Below, piece after piece: positions 47,145-54,579 of a DNA stretch of 64,000 nucleotides (position 1 is its first letter; every line of letters begins with the position of its first letter). Made by a program: the position numbers and the translations under genes. This DNA is from Blastococcus colisei (GTDB lineage Bacteria; Actinomycetota; Actinomycetes; Mycobacteriales; Geodermatophilaceae): the NCBI RefSeq assembly GCF_006717095.1, contig NZ_VFQE01000001.1:2170001-2234000 (forward strand). The letters are read 5' to 3'. The notes below the pieces were generated by a model. It made no database searches, was not told the origin of the DNA, and worked only from the letters and a program-made list of their open reading frames with translations.

Positions 47145-48059
47145 GTGGGGCGACGACTACTGGTCCTGGTGAACCGCGCGGCGGGCACCACCGACGACGA
47201 CTCGGTCGAGGCGGCCGTGGCCGCGCTCGGCCGCGGTGCCGAGGTGACCGTCGCCGCGACCGCGGATCTGGCCGAGCTCCGGACGGCGGTGTCGGGTCTC
47301 GGCGACCGCCGTCCGGTCGTCATCGGCGGAGACGGCTCCGTCCACGCCGCTGTGCAGGCCCTCGACCGCGCGGGCGTCCTGCATCCCAGCGTGCCCGTCG
47401 GCGTCATACCGCGCGGCACCGGCAACGACCTGGCGGGGACGCTGGGCCTCCCTCCGGACCCGGTCGAGGCGGTAGCGGCGGTGCTGGACGGGACGCCGCG
47501 CCCGCTGGATCTCGTCCGCGACGACGCCGGCGGCCTCGTGGTCAACGCCGTCCACGTCGGCGTGGGCGCCCTCGCGGCTGCCGAGGCGCTCCGCTTCAAG
47601 GAGCGCCTCGGCACCGTGGCGTTCCCGCTGGGCGCCGCGATCGCCGGCACAACGGCCTCCGGCTGGGCCCTCCGGGTGGAGGTGGACGGACGGGTCCCGG
47701 TCCACTCCGGCGAGGGCTGGGCGGCCGACGGGAGCAACGACGTCCTCATGCTCGCCGTCTGCACCGGACGGACGATCGGCGGTGGTGCGCCCCTGGCACC
47801 CGACGCCCTCGTCGACGACGGGCTGGCCGAGGTGGTGATCAGCACCGCCACGGGCCCGGTGGCTCGCGCCGCGTTCGCCGCAGCCCTGGTGACCGGGCGG
47901 CACGTCGACCGTCCCGACGTCCTGGTCACGCGCGGCCGGGAGGTGACGTTCTCGGGTCCTCCCGTCGACCTCAACGCCGACGGGGACATCGAGCAGGACG
48001 TCGGATCCCGGACGTGGCGGGTGGAGCGACACGCCTGGTCGGTGCTCGTCCCGACCTGA
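47145..48059 (+). CDS. diacylglycerol / lipid kinase family protein
   Basis: A 304-residue DAGK-catalytic-domain protein. The nucleotide motif is VVIGGDGSVHAAVQAL, followed by VPVGVIPRGTGNDLAGTLGLP's core and a C-terminal beta-sandwich half with PDALVDDGLAEVVI and NADGDIEQD. Such enzymes phosphorylate diacylglycerol or related lipids in membrane turnover. GTG 47145 is 24 nt after the ABM gene, so the two may be cotranscribed. Confidence 0.9.
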   Translation: MGRRLLVLVNRAAGTTDDDSVEAAVAALGRGAEVTVAATADLAELRTAVSGLGDRRPVVIGGDGSVHAAVQALDRAGVLHPSVPVGVIPRGTGNDLAGTLGLPPDPVEAVAAVLDGTPRPLDLVRDDAGGLVVNAVHVGVGALAAAEALRFKERLGTVAFPLGAAIAGTTASGWALRVEVDGRVPVHSGEGWAADGSNDVLMLAVCTGRTIGGGAPLAPDALVDDGLAEVVISTATGPVARAAFAAALVTGRHVDRPDVLVTRGREVTFSGPPVDLNADGDIEQDVGSRTWRVERHAWSVLVPT

Positions 48060-48077
48060 CCTGCCCCCGCCGCGCGT

Positions 48078-48701
48078 TCAGCCGACGAGGACGACGACCA
48101 GCGTGCGCGGGCCGTGCACGCCCTCCACCCGCTGCAGCTCGATGTCGCTGGTCGCCGACGGGCCGCTGATCATCGTCAGCGGGGCGAGCGGGTCCAGCCG
48201 GGCCAGGCCTTCCGGCACTCCTCCCACCACCTGATCGGCGGTCACGACGCAGAGGAGGCAGTCGGGCAGCAGGGACAGCGCGCGGCGGCCGGAGAGCGGG
48301 CTGCCGTCGAGCACCAGGGTGCCGGTCTCGGCGATCGCGACGGAGACGCCGGTGACCGTGGCGGAGTGGTCCGCGAGCGCGACCGCCGGGCGGCCGTCGT
48401 CCTCGACCGCGCCGTCGGGCCGCCAGTCCGACGGCACCCCGGGCGCGACGACCACGCGGGTCGGATCGTGCTCGCCGAGCGCCGTCCGCAGGGCGGCGAC
48501 GACCGTGGCCGCGACGTCGGACGGCGCGCAGCGGAGGACGGTGGCCTTGTAGTCCTCGAGGCGGTCGGTCAGGACGTCGAGCAGCTGGGCGGGGGAGCGG
48601 TCGTCGGTGAGCCGGTAGTCGCGCCGGACGTCCGGCGGCGCGGCACGGTCGGGGCCGAGTGCCGTCCGGATCCGGCCGAGGATCTCGTCGCGCGCGGTCA
48701 T
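48078..48701 (-). CDS. lutC: lactate utilization protein C (LutC/YkgG)
   Basis: A 207-residue LUD-domain protein: TARDEILGRIRTALG at the N-terminus, the VSVAIAETGTLVLDGSP core, SLLPDCLLCVV and ISGPSATSDIELQRVEGVHGPR's core. LutC works with LutA and LutB to oxidise L-lactate to pyruvate. The ATG overlaps the lutB stop (ATGA). It converges with the lipid kinase gene 18 nt away. Confidence 0.93.
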   Translation of the reverse strand: MTARDEILGRIRTALGPDRAAPPDVRRDYRLTDDRSPAQLLDVLTDRLEDYKATVLRCAPSDVAATVVAALRTALGEHDPTRVVVAPGVPSDWRPDGAVEDDGRPAVALADHSATVTGVSVAIAETGTLVLDGSPLSGRRALSLLPDCLLCVVTADQVVGGVPEGLARLDPLAPLTMISGPSATSDIELQRVEGVHGPRTLVVVLVG

Positions 48702-50158
48702 CCGCGGTGCTCCCGGGCCCAGGCCTGCGTGAAGGTCTCCCGCGGCGGCGTCGGCAGGTCGCGGGTGCGGGTCCACGTCGAGGCCGGAGGTGGCAGGACG
48801 GCGGGCAGCGTCGGCCTGCCGCGGGCCAGGAACCGACCCAGGCCGGCGGCGCGCTGGGCCAGCCGCCAGAGCCGCGGGCTCGACATCGCCTTCGACAGTG
48901 CACGGAACGCGGCGGCCTCCGGGGTGGTCCGGGTCTGTGCCTCGACGTGCTCGGCGCGCAGGTGCACGAGGATCGAGGGGATGTCGATGGCCACCGGGCA
49001 GACGTCGTAGCAGGCGCCGCACAGCGACGAGGCGTACGGCAGCGAGGCGTTGTCCTCGATCCCGGTCAGCTGCGGGGACAGGACGGCGCCGATCGGGCCG
49101 GGGTAGACCGAGCCGTAGGCGTGCCCGCCGGCGCGTTCGTAGACGGGGCAGACGTTGAGGCAGGCCGAGCAGCGGATGCAGTGCAGCGCCTCGCGCCCCA
49201 CCTCGTCGGCGAGCACCGCCGTCCGCCCGTTGTCCAGCAGCACCAGGTGGAACTCCTGCGGCCCGTCGCCGGGCGTCACCCCGGTCCACAGCGAGGTGTA
49301 GGGGTTCATCCGCTCGCCGGTGGAGGAGCGGGGGAGCAGCTGCAGGAACACCTCGAGGTCGCGCCAGGTCGGCACCACCTTCTCGATGCCCATCACGGTG
49401 ATCAGCGTCTGCGGCAGGGTCAGGCACATCCGGCCGTTGCCCTCGCTCTCGACGACGGCGAGCGTCCCGGTCCCGGCGACGGCGAAGTTCGCCCCGCTGA
49501 TCGCCACCCGCGCCCGCAGGAACCGCTCGCGCAGGTGTGCCCGCGCGGCCATGGCCAGCCGGCGCGGGTCGTCGGTCAGCGACGGGTCGACCCCGGGCAT
49601 GGTGCGCAGGAAGATCTCGCGGATCTCGGCCCGGTTCTTGTGGATCGCCGGCACGAGGATGTGCGACGGCATGTCGTTCCCGAGCTGGACGATCAGCTCG
49701 GCCAGGTCGGTCTCGTGGGCGGCGATGCCGGCCGACTCGAGGGCCTCGTTCAGCCCGATCTCCTGGGTGGCCATCGACTTGACCTTGACGACCTCGTCGG
49801 TGCCGGTCGCCTGCACGAGCCGGGTGACGATCGCGTTGGCCTCGTCGGCGTCGCGGGCCCAGTGCACCGTGCCGCCCCGGGCGGTGACCTGCTCCTCGAG
49901 CGCGACGAGGTGCTCGTCGAGCCGCGCCATGGTGGCCGCCTTGATGGCCCGGCCCGCCTCCCGGAGCTCCGCCCAGTCGGGCACCTCGCCGACGACGGCG
50001 GCGCGCTTGCCCCGGATCGTCGCGGTCGCGTGGCCGAGGTTGGCCCGCAGCTGGCCGTCGCGCAGCGAGTCGCGGGCAGCGTCGGGGAACGACCGGTCAC
50101 CGCGCAGGTGCCCAACGCCCGGGGGAGCGGTGGGAATGCCCAGGAACACGGCGCTCAC
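48698..50158 (-). CDS. lutB: lactate utilization iron-sulfur protein B (LutB)
   Basis: A 486-residue protein with an N-terminal LUD domain (KVKSMATQEIGLNEALE, ISGANFAVAGTGTLAVVESEGN's core) and two 4Fe-4S binding clusters, CIRCSACLNVCPVY and CGACYDVCPVAIDI. The C-terminal tail after the clusters is basic and Pro-rich. It passes electrons from lactate oxidation with LutA and LutC. GTG 50158 lies 37 nt after lutA, and that gap holds a palindrome. Confidence 0.94.
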   Translation of the reverse strand: MSAVFLGIPTAPPGVGHLRGDRSFPDAARDSLRDGQLRANLGHATATIRGKRAAVVGEVPDWAELREAGRAIKAATMARLDEHLVALEEQVTARGGTVHWARDADEANAIVTRLVQATGTDEVVKVKSMATQEIGLNEALESAGIAAHETDLAELIVQLGNDMPSHILVPAIHKNRAEIREIFLRTMPGVDPSLTDDPRRLAMAARAHLRERFLRARVAISGANFAVAGTGTLAVVESEGNGRMCLTLPQTLITVMGIEKVVPTWRDLEVFLQLLPRSSTGERMNPYTSLWTGVTPGDGPQEFHLVLLDNGRTAVLADEVGREALHCIRCSACLNVCPVYERAGGHAYGSVYPGPIGAVLSPQLTGIEDNASLPYASSLCGACYDVCPVAIDIPSILVHLRAEHVEAQTRTTPEAAAFRALSKAMSSPRLWRLAQRAAGLGRFLARGRPTLPAVLPPPASTWTRTRDLPTPPRETFTQAWAREHRG

Positions 50159-50174
50159 CGCCGTCCCCCAGGTG

Positions 50175-50192
50175 CGTTTATGGCCATAAACG
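50175..50192. repeat. third copy of the GTTTATGGCCATAAAC palindrome
   Basis: An 18-bp perfect palindrome CGTTTATGGCCATAAACG within the 37-nt lutA-lutB gap. It shares its core with the two copies around the hpd-hmgA junction about 10 kb away. Inside an operon it is more easily explained as an RNA element or a spreading repeat than as a promoter operator. Confidence 0.85.
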
Positions 50193-50195
50193 TCG

Positions 50196-50969
50196 TCATC
50201 GGGGGACCGCCGGGGTGGTCGACTGCTGCGGGGTGACCGCCTCCTCGGTGGAGGCCAGGATCTCGGCGAGGTGCACCGTCCGCGTCCCGGAGCGCAGCCG
50301 GGACAGGCCGCCGCCGATGTGCATCAGGCAGGAGGCGTCGCCTGCGGTGCAGACCTCGGCATGCGTCGAGAGCACGTTGGCCATCTTGTCGGTGAGCATC
50401 GCCGTCGACGTCTCGGCGTTCTTGACCGCGAACGTCCCGCCGAAGCCGCAGCACTGGTCGGCCGCCGGCAGCTCGACCAGGTCGAGGCCCCGGACGGCCC
50501 GCAGCAGCCGGAGCGGGCGGTCGCCGACCTTCAGCATGCGCAGCGAGTGGCAGGTCGGGTGGTAGGTGACGCGGTGCGGGTAGTAGGCGCCGACGTCGGT
50601 GATGCCGAGGACGTCGACCAGGAACTGGGACAGCTCGTACGTCCGCTCCGCCAGCGCCGCGGCCTCGTCGGCGAGGTCGTGCTCGCCCGCCCGCCGCGCG
50701 ACGGCCGCCTGCTGGTGGTGGATGGAGGCCACGCACGATCCGGACGGCGCGACGATCGCCTCCGCCCCGTTGAATGCGCGCACATGGTTGGCGACGATCG
50801 GCACGGCCTCGCGCCGGTAGCCGGTGTTGATGTGCATCTGGCCGCAGCAGCTCTGGCCCGGCGGGACGACGACCTCGTGACCCAGCCGCTCCAGCAGCAC
50901 CGCGGTCGCCCGCGCCACCTGCGGCACCATCGTGTCCACCAGGCAGGTGGCGAACAGTGCGACCCTCAT
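50196..50969 (-). CDS. lutA: lactate utilization protein A (LutA), CCG-domain
   Basis: A 257-residue (Fe-S)-binding oxidoreductase subunit with two CCG domains: SCCGQMHINTGY near residue 40 and DQCCGFGGTFAVKN near residue 170, plus FATCLVDTM and YHPTCHSLRML. The cysteine-rich CCG motifs bind an Fe-S cluster like that in heterodisulfide reductase. ATG 50969 overlaps the stop of a 28-codon ORF upstream (ATGA). It is the first enzyme gene of lutABC. Confidence 0.93.
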   Translation of the reverse strand: MRVALFATCLVDTMVPQVARATAVLLERLGHEVVVPPGQSCCGQMHINTGYRREAVPIVANHVRAFNGAEAIVAPSGSCVASIHHQQAAVARRAGEHDLADEAAALAERTYELSQFLVDVLGITDVGAYYPHRVTYHPTCHSLRMLKVGDRPLRLLRAVRGLDLVELPAADQCCGFGGTFAVKNAETSTAMLTDKMANVLSTHAEVCTAGDASCLMHIGGGLSRLRSGTRTVHLAEILASTEEAVTPQQSTTPAVPR

Positions 50970-51052
50970 GACGCGGCGTCCGCGTTCGCTCCCAGGATGC
51001 GGTCGCGGGTGGACGTCCCCACGGCGTCGGGCCGGTCGACGACGTCGCTCAC
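50966..51052 (-). CDS. 28-residue ORF coupled to lutA
   Basis: A GTG at 51052 with an excellent GGAGGGA site opens a 28-residue ORF (MSDVVDRPDAVGTSTRDRIL and 8 more) that ends in an ATGA overlap with lutA. It could be a leader peptide, a remnant of a longer gene, or a way to load ribosomes onto lutA. It resembles no domain I recognise. Longer in-frame starts upstream lack a ribosome site. Confidence 0.35.
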   Translation of the reverse strand: MSDVVDRPDAVGTSTRDRILGANADAAS

Positions 51053-51313
51053 CGTCCCTCCGACACTCCCGCCCGCAGGGCCACGTCCCCGATGCTGGGG
51101 TTCAGTGTCGCCTCCTGAGGCTGGATGCGGCTCGAGGAACCCGTTCCGCGCGACCGTCGCGGCGGCACGCCGTGGCGTTGACACTCCTACCAGTTCCCTG
51201 CGGTCAGCGCCAGGACACCTGGGACGCTCCATGCTCCCTGGGAGCGACGGTCCGGTCGGCGTACCCGGACTGCCGGCGGTGGCCGCCCGGGCGCCGTCCG
51301 CCCGATGAGCTGT

Positions 51314-51335
51314 GTCGACATGTCGACATGTCGAC
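51314..51335. promoter_or_regulatory. 22-bp palindrome of three GTCGAC units upstream of the lut operon
   Basis: Three GTCGAC hexamers spaced exactly 8 bp apart, joined by AT, form one perfect 22-bp palindrome. It lies about 260 bp upstream of the small ORF before lutA, in a gene-free stretch (51053-51355) where I see nothing else. It is a candidate operator for an oligomeric regulator. Confidence 0.5.
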
Positions 51336-51355
51336 GGGGGACGGCCGTCCGTCGA

Positions 51356-51802
51356 TCAGGCGATGACCGGGCGTCCGGCCGGCGGGGCCTCGAGAAGGAG
51401 CAGGGGGATGCGCCGCGTGGTGCGTCGCTGGTACTCCACGTAGGACGGGAACACCGTGCAGGCGAGCGACCACCACCTGCTCCGCTCCGCGCCCGTGACC
51501 TCGCGGGCCACCAGGTCGAGCGCCAGGTCGCCGTCGCGCAGCGAGACCTCCGGGTGGGCCAGCGCGTTGGCGTACCAGTGGGGGTGGCGGTCGCCCCCGC
51601 GCGTCGAGGCGACGGCGACGTAGACCCCGGCGTGCTGCACGCGCATGAGCGGGGTCTTGCGGATCAGTCCGCTCCGCGCGCCCACCGTGGTGAGCAGGAC
51701 GACGGAGCGCCCCCGCAGCCCCGCCCCCATGCGCTCGAGGTGCTCCACCTCCTCGCGGACCCACGGCACCGTGCTCGGTCCGTAGTCGCCGGAGGGTGGC
51801 AT
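51356..51802 (-). CDS. Ddn-like deazaflavin (F420)-dependent nitroreductase family protein
   Basis: A 148-residue split-barrel protein: VVLLTTVGARSGLIRKTPLMRV's core, YVAVASTRGGDRHPHWYANALAHPEV's core, and AREVTGAERSRWW. These are the conserved blocks of the mycobacterial Ddn/Rv1558 group, which uses reduced F420 on quinones or nitro compounds. ATG 51802 begins MPPSGDYGPS; a longer start is less likely. F420 use itself is inferred from the family. Confidence 0.85.
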   Translation of the reverse strand: MPPSGDYGPSTVPWVREEVEHLERMGAGLRGRSVVLLTTVGARSGLIRKTPLMRVQHAGVYVAVASTRGGDRHPHWYANALAHPEVSLRDGDLALDLVAREVTGAERSRWWSLACTVFPSYVEYQRRTTRRIPLLLLEAPPAGRPVIA

Positions 51803-51850
51803 GCCCCCCAGTGTGCGGCCCGAGCGCACACCACCCGCCGGCGGACCCGG

Positions 51851-52255
51851 TCAGAGGGAGGCGATCAGCTCGCGGCAGGCCTGCTCGCAGTTCCGGCACG
51901 CCTCCGCGCAGACCCGGCAGTGCTCGTGCATCGACGCGTGGCTCTCGCACTCGTCCCCGCACGCCTTGCAGGCCGCCGCGCAGGCCTCGAGCACCGCCCG
52001 GGTCAGGTTCGCGTCGTAGCCGGTGTGGCGGGACAGCACGCGACCGGTGGCGTCGCAGACGTCGGCACAGTCGAGGTTGGTGCGGATGCACTTCCGGAGG
52101 TCGGCGACCGTCTCCTCGCTGAGGCAGGCGTCCGCGCACGCGGTGCACGCCTGGGCGCACTCGATGCACGCCTCGATGCAGGCCACGAGCTTCTGCCGGT
52201 CGATCCCGCCGAGATCCTGCGGGTACGTCTCGAGCATCCGGGCTGCGACGGTCAT
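51851..52255 (-). CDS. four-helix-bundle copper storage protein (Csp3-like)
   Basis: A 134-residue helical protein with 18 Cys residues in CxxxC/CxxC helical patterns (CIEACIECAQACTACADAC, CAAACKACGDEC, CRVCAEACRNCEQAC), the same number as Methylosinus Csp3. Csp proteins pack many Cu(I) ions inside a tetrameric bundle. No signal peptide is present, so it is cytosolic as in Csp3. ATG 52255 follows AGGAGGT. No copper exporter or CsoR regulator is adjacent. Confidence 0.88.
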   Translation of the reverse strand: MTVAARMLETYPQDLGGIDRQKLVACIEACIECAQACTACADACLSEETVADLRKCIRTNLDCADVCDATGRVLSRHTGYDANLTRAVLEACAAACKACGDECESHASMHEHCRVCAEACRNCEQACRELIASL

Positions 52256-52471
52256 GGGACCTCCTGTGTCCCCGGTGCGGAACGGCACCCGTGCCGTCCC
52301 GGTGGGCACCGGTTCCGTGCCCCCTACCCGTCGGGCCCCGGAAGCCACCGTCGTCATCGGACCGTCATGGAGCGGCGGAACACACGCGTGTCGGGCCTGG
52401 CGGCGCGGGGCAGGGACGCACGGGCACACGATGCGGATCGGCGACGACGGGGGCGAGAGGAGCTGGAGTGC

Positions 52472-53719
52472 GTGATCGACGTCCTTCTGCTGGCGGCCGG
52501 TGCGCTGGGCCTGGTGGTGGCGGCGCTGTCGGAGCGGTTGCGCCGGTTGCCGCTCTCGGAGCCGGTCATGGCGCTGGTCGCCGGCGTCCTGCTGGGGCCG
52601 GCCGTCACCGGAGTGCTGGACCTGCGCCCGGTGACCGAGGACCCCACCTGGTTGCACTCGGCCACGCGGGCCCTGCTGGCCATCTCGGTCATGTCCGTCG
52701 CCCTGCGGTACCCGTTCGGCGCGGCGCGCTCCCGGCTGCGGCCGGTCCTCCTCCTGCTGGCGGTCGCGATGCCGGTCATGGCGCTGGTGACGGCGGGACT
52801 GGCGGCCCTGACCCTCGGCGTCGGCCTGGGGGCGGCGGCGCTGCTGGGCGCTGCGCTGTGCCCGACCGACCCGGTGCTGGCGTCCAGCGTGGTCACCGGC
52901 GGGCCGGCCGAGCAGGACCTGCCGGAGCGGGACCGCCAGATCCTGTCGCTGGAGTCGGGCGCCAACGACGGGCTGGCCCTCCCGCTGGTGCTGGTGGCGG
53001 TCGCGCTCGCCGGCTCGGAGGCGATGGGCGCGGCGGTGCTCGAGTCGCTCTGGCAGGTGCTGGGCGCGGTCGCGGTCGGGGTGGCCGCCGGCTGGCTGGG
53101 GGGTCGGGCGCTGCGGGCGGGGGAGGAGCACGGCTCCACCGACGCCGGACCTCGTCTGCTGTTCACCGCGGTGCTCGCCCTGGCCGTGCTGGGGCTGTCC
53201 GGGCTGATCCACGTCGACGGCATCCTCGCCGTCTTCGTCTGCGGCCTGGCGTTCAACCTCGTCAGCACGGGCTCGGACCGCACCGACGACGCCCCGATCG
53301 ACGAGGCGGTCAACCGCTTCCTCGTCCTGCCGCTGTTCGTGGCGCTCGGCGCGGTGCTGCCGTGGGCGGCCTGGGCGGACCTCGGCTGGCGAGGCCCGGC
53401 GCTGGTCGTCGCCGTCCTGCTGCTCCGGCGGCTGCCGATCGTGTGGCTGCTCCGCAGGCCCCTGCACCTGGGCCGGCCGGATGCCCTCTTCCTCGGCTGG
53501 TTCGGCCCGATCGGGGTGTCCGCGGTCTTCTACCTCGTGCTGGAGGCCGAGCGCCTCCGGATCGACCCCGTCGTCCTCGCCGCCGGCACCCTGGTCGTGG
53601 CGGCCAGCACGGTGGTGCACGGCGTCACCTCATCGCCCGGGCGGAAGCTGTACAGCCGGATCACGTCGTCCGACGCGGCGGGCAGCGATGCTGCCGAGCC
53701 GGGCCTGACCGGTAGCTGA
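52472..53719 (+). CDS. cation:proton antiporter (CPA1/Nha-type)
   Basis: A 415-residue membrane protein with about 12 helices. Family features are LSERLRRLPLSEPVMALVAGVLLGP's core, GAALCPTDPVLASSVV with the conserved Asp, LSLESGANDGLALPLVLV's core with ESGxNDG, and FLGWFGPIGVSAVFYL. It should exchange Na+ or K+ for H+. GTG 52472 has GGAG 5 nt upstream. The C-terminal 30 residues are cytosolic and Ser/Ala-rich. The DUF421 gene starts 13 nt downstream. Confidence 0.9.
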   Translation: MIDVLLLAAGALGLVVAALSERLRRLPLSEPVMALVAGVLLGPAVTGVLDLRPVTEDPTWLHSATRALLAISVMSVALRYPFGAARSRLRPVLLLLAVAMPVMALVTAGLAALTLGVGLGAAALLGAALCPTDPVLASSVVTGGPAEQDLPERDRQILSLESGANDGLALPLVLVAVALAGSEAMGAAVLESLWQVLGAVAVGVAAGWLGGRALRAGEEHGSTDAGPRLLFTAVLALAVLGLSGLIHVDGILAVFVCGLAFNLVSTGSDRTDDAPIDEAVNRFLVLPLFVALGAVLPWAAWADLGWRGPALVVAVLLLRRLPIVWLLRRPLHLGRPDALFLGWFGPIGVSAVFYLVLEAERLRIDPVVLAAGTLVVAASTVVHGVTSSPGRKLYSRITSSDAAGSDAAEPGLTGS

Positions 53720-53732
53720 GAGGAGACGATCC

Positions 53733-54248
53733 ATGTGGTTCGACTCGTGGTCCGACCTGGCGCGTGTCCTGATCATCGGGACCACCGCATATCTGACCCT
53801 CGTGCTGGTCCTCCGGCTGTCGGGCAAGCGGACGCTGGCGAAGCTCAACGCCTTCGACCTCGTCGTCACGGTCGCGTTCGGTTCCACCCTGGCGACGATC
53901 TTCCTCAGCAGTGACGTCTCCTGGTCCGAGGGCGCCGTCGCGCTCGCCCTGCTCGCGCTCCTGCAGTTCGTCGTGGCCTGGCTGGCCGTGCGGATCCCCC
54001 CGCTGCGCAACCTGGTGACCGCGCGACCGACGTTGCTCCTCCGGGACGGCACGGCCATCCCCGGCGCGCTGCGCGAGCAGCGCGTCACGCTGGACGAGAT
54101 CCGGCAGGCCGTGCGCTCGTCGGGCTCCGGAGACCTCTCCTCGGTCGGCGCCGTGGTGCTGGAGAGCGACGGCTCGCTCAGCGTCATCTCCAGCAGCAAG
54201 CTCGGCAGCGGCTCGAGTCTGTCCGGGGTCCGGGGCTACGACGGCTGA
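53733..54248 (+). CDS. DUF421 (YetF-like) membrane protein
   Basis: A 171-residue protein with three N-terminal helices and a cytoplasmic domain. Marks include LVLVLRLSGKRTLAKLNAFDLVVTVAFGS's core, the DUF421 signature, and the C-terminal TLDEIRQAVRSSG and GAVVLESDGSLSVI. Function is unknown; homologues are linked to spore germination or stress. It follows the antiporter in an operon with GAGAGGAG before the ATG. Confidence 0.87.
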   Translation: MWFDSWSDLARVLIIGTTAYLTLVLVLRLSGKRTLAKLNAFDLVVTVAFGSTLATIFLSSDVSWSEGAVALALLALLQFVVAWLAVRIPPLRNLVTARPTLLLRDGTAIPGALREQRVTLDEIRQAVRSSGSGDLSSVGAVVLESDGSLSVISSSKLGSGSSLSGVRGYDG

Positions 54249-54265
54249 CCGCCAGGCCGGGGGGT

Positions 54266-54535
54266 TCAGCCCACGACGATGTTCCAGGGCCGGATCGTCC
54301 ATCCGGTCACCAGCCCCTGGACGACGTAGGGATCGCGGGCGACGAAGTCCTCGACGACCTCGCGGGACGCGGTCCACACCAGCACGGCCCGGTCGTAGGG
54401 GTCGGGCAGGGCGCCGGCGAGCAGCAGGTCCCCGCGCTCGTGGGCGGTCCGGGCCAGCCCCAGGTGTTCCTCGCGCAGCGCCGCCCGGCGCTCCAGGTAG
54501 TCGTCGGCCAGTGTGTACTCGAGCAGCAGGTGCAT
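54266..54535 (-). CDS. YciI-like protein
   Basis: An 89-residue dimeric ferredoxin-like fold protein: MHLLLEYTLADDYLERRAAL, HLGLARTAHERGDLLLAGALPDP's core with the His-Asp pair typical of YciI, and VEDFVARDPYVVQGLVTGWTI's core. An upstream ATG at 54583 overlaps the stop of the LuxR-family gene (ATGA) and would add 16 atypical residues; coupling from there is possible. Catalytic role unknown. Confidence 0.78.
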   Translation of the reverse strand: MHLLLEYTLADDYLERRAALREEHLGLARTAHERGDLLLAGALPDPYDRAVLVWTASREVVEDFVARDPYVVQGLVTGWTIRPWNIVVG

Positions 54536-54579
54536 GCCGCCATTCTCGTGGTTCCCGGTCGGTTCCATGTCACCGGTGT

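Noticed and set aside
50966-51232. Longer 88-codon version of the ORF before lutA
   Set aside because: Only the last 28 codons have a good ribosome site; the upstream part has random composition.
51305-52471. Long N-terminal extension of the antiporter frame
   Set aside because: It is antisense to the Ddn-like and copper storage genes; the hydrophobic antiporter fold begins at GTG 52472 with a ribosome site.
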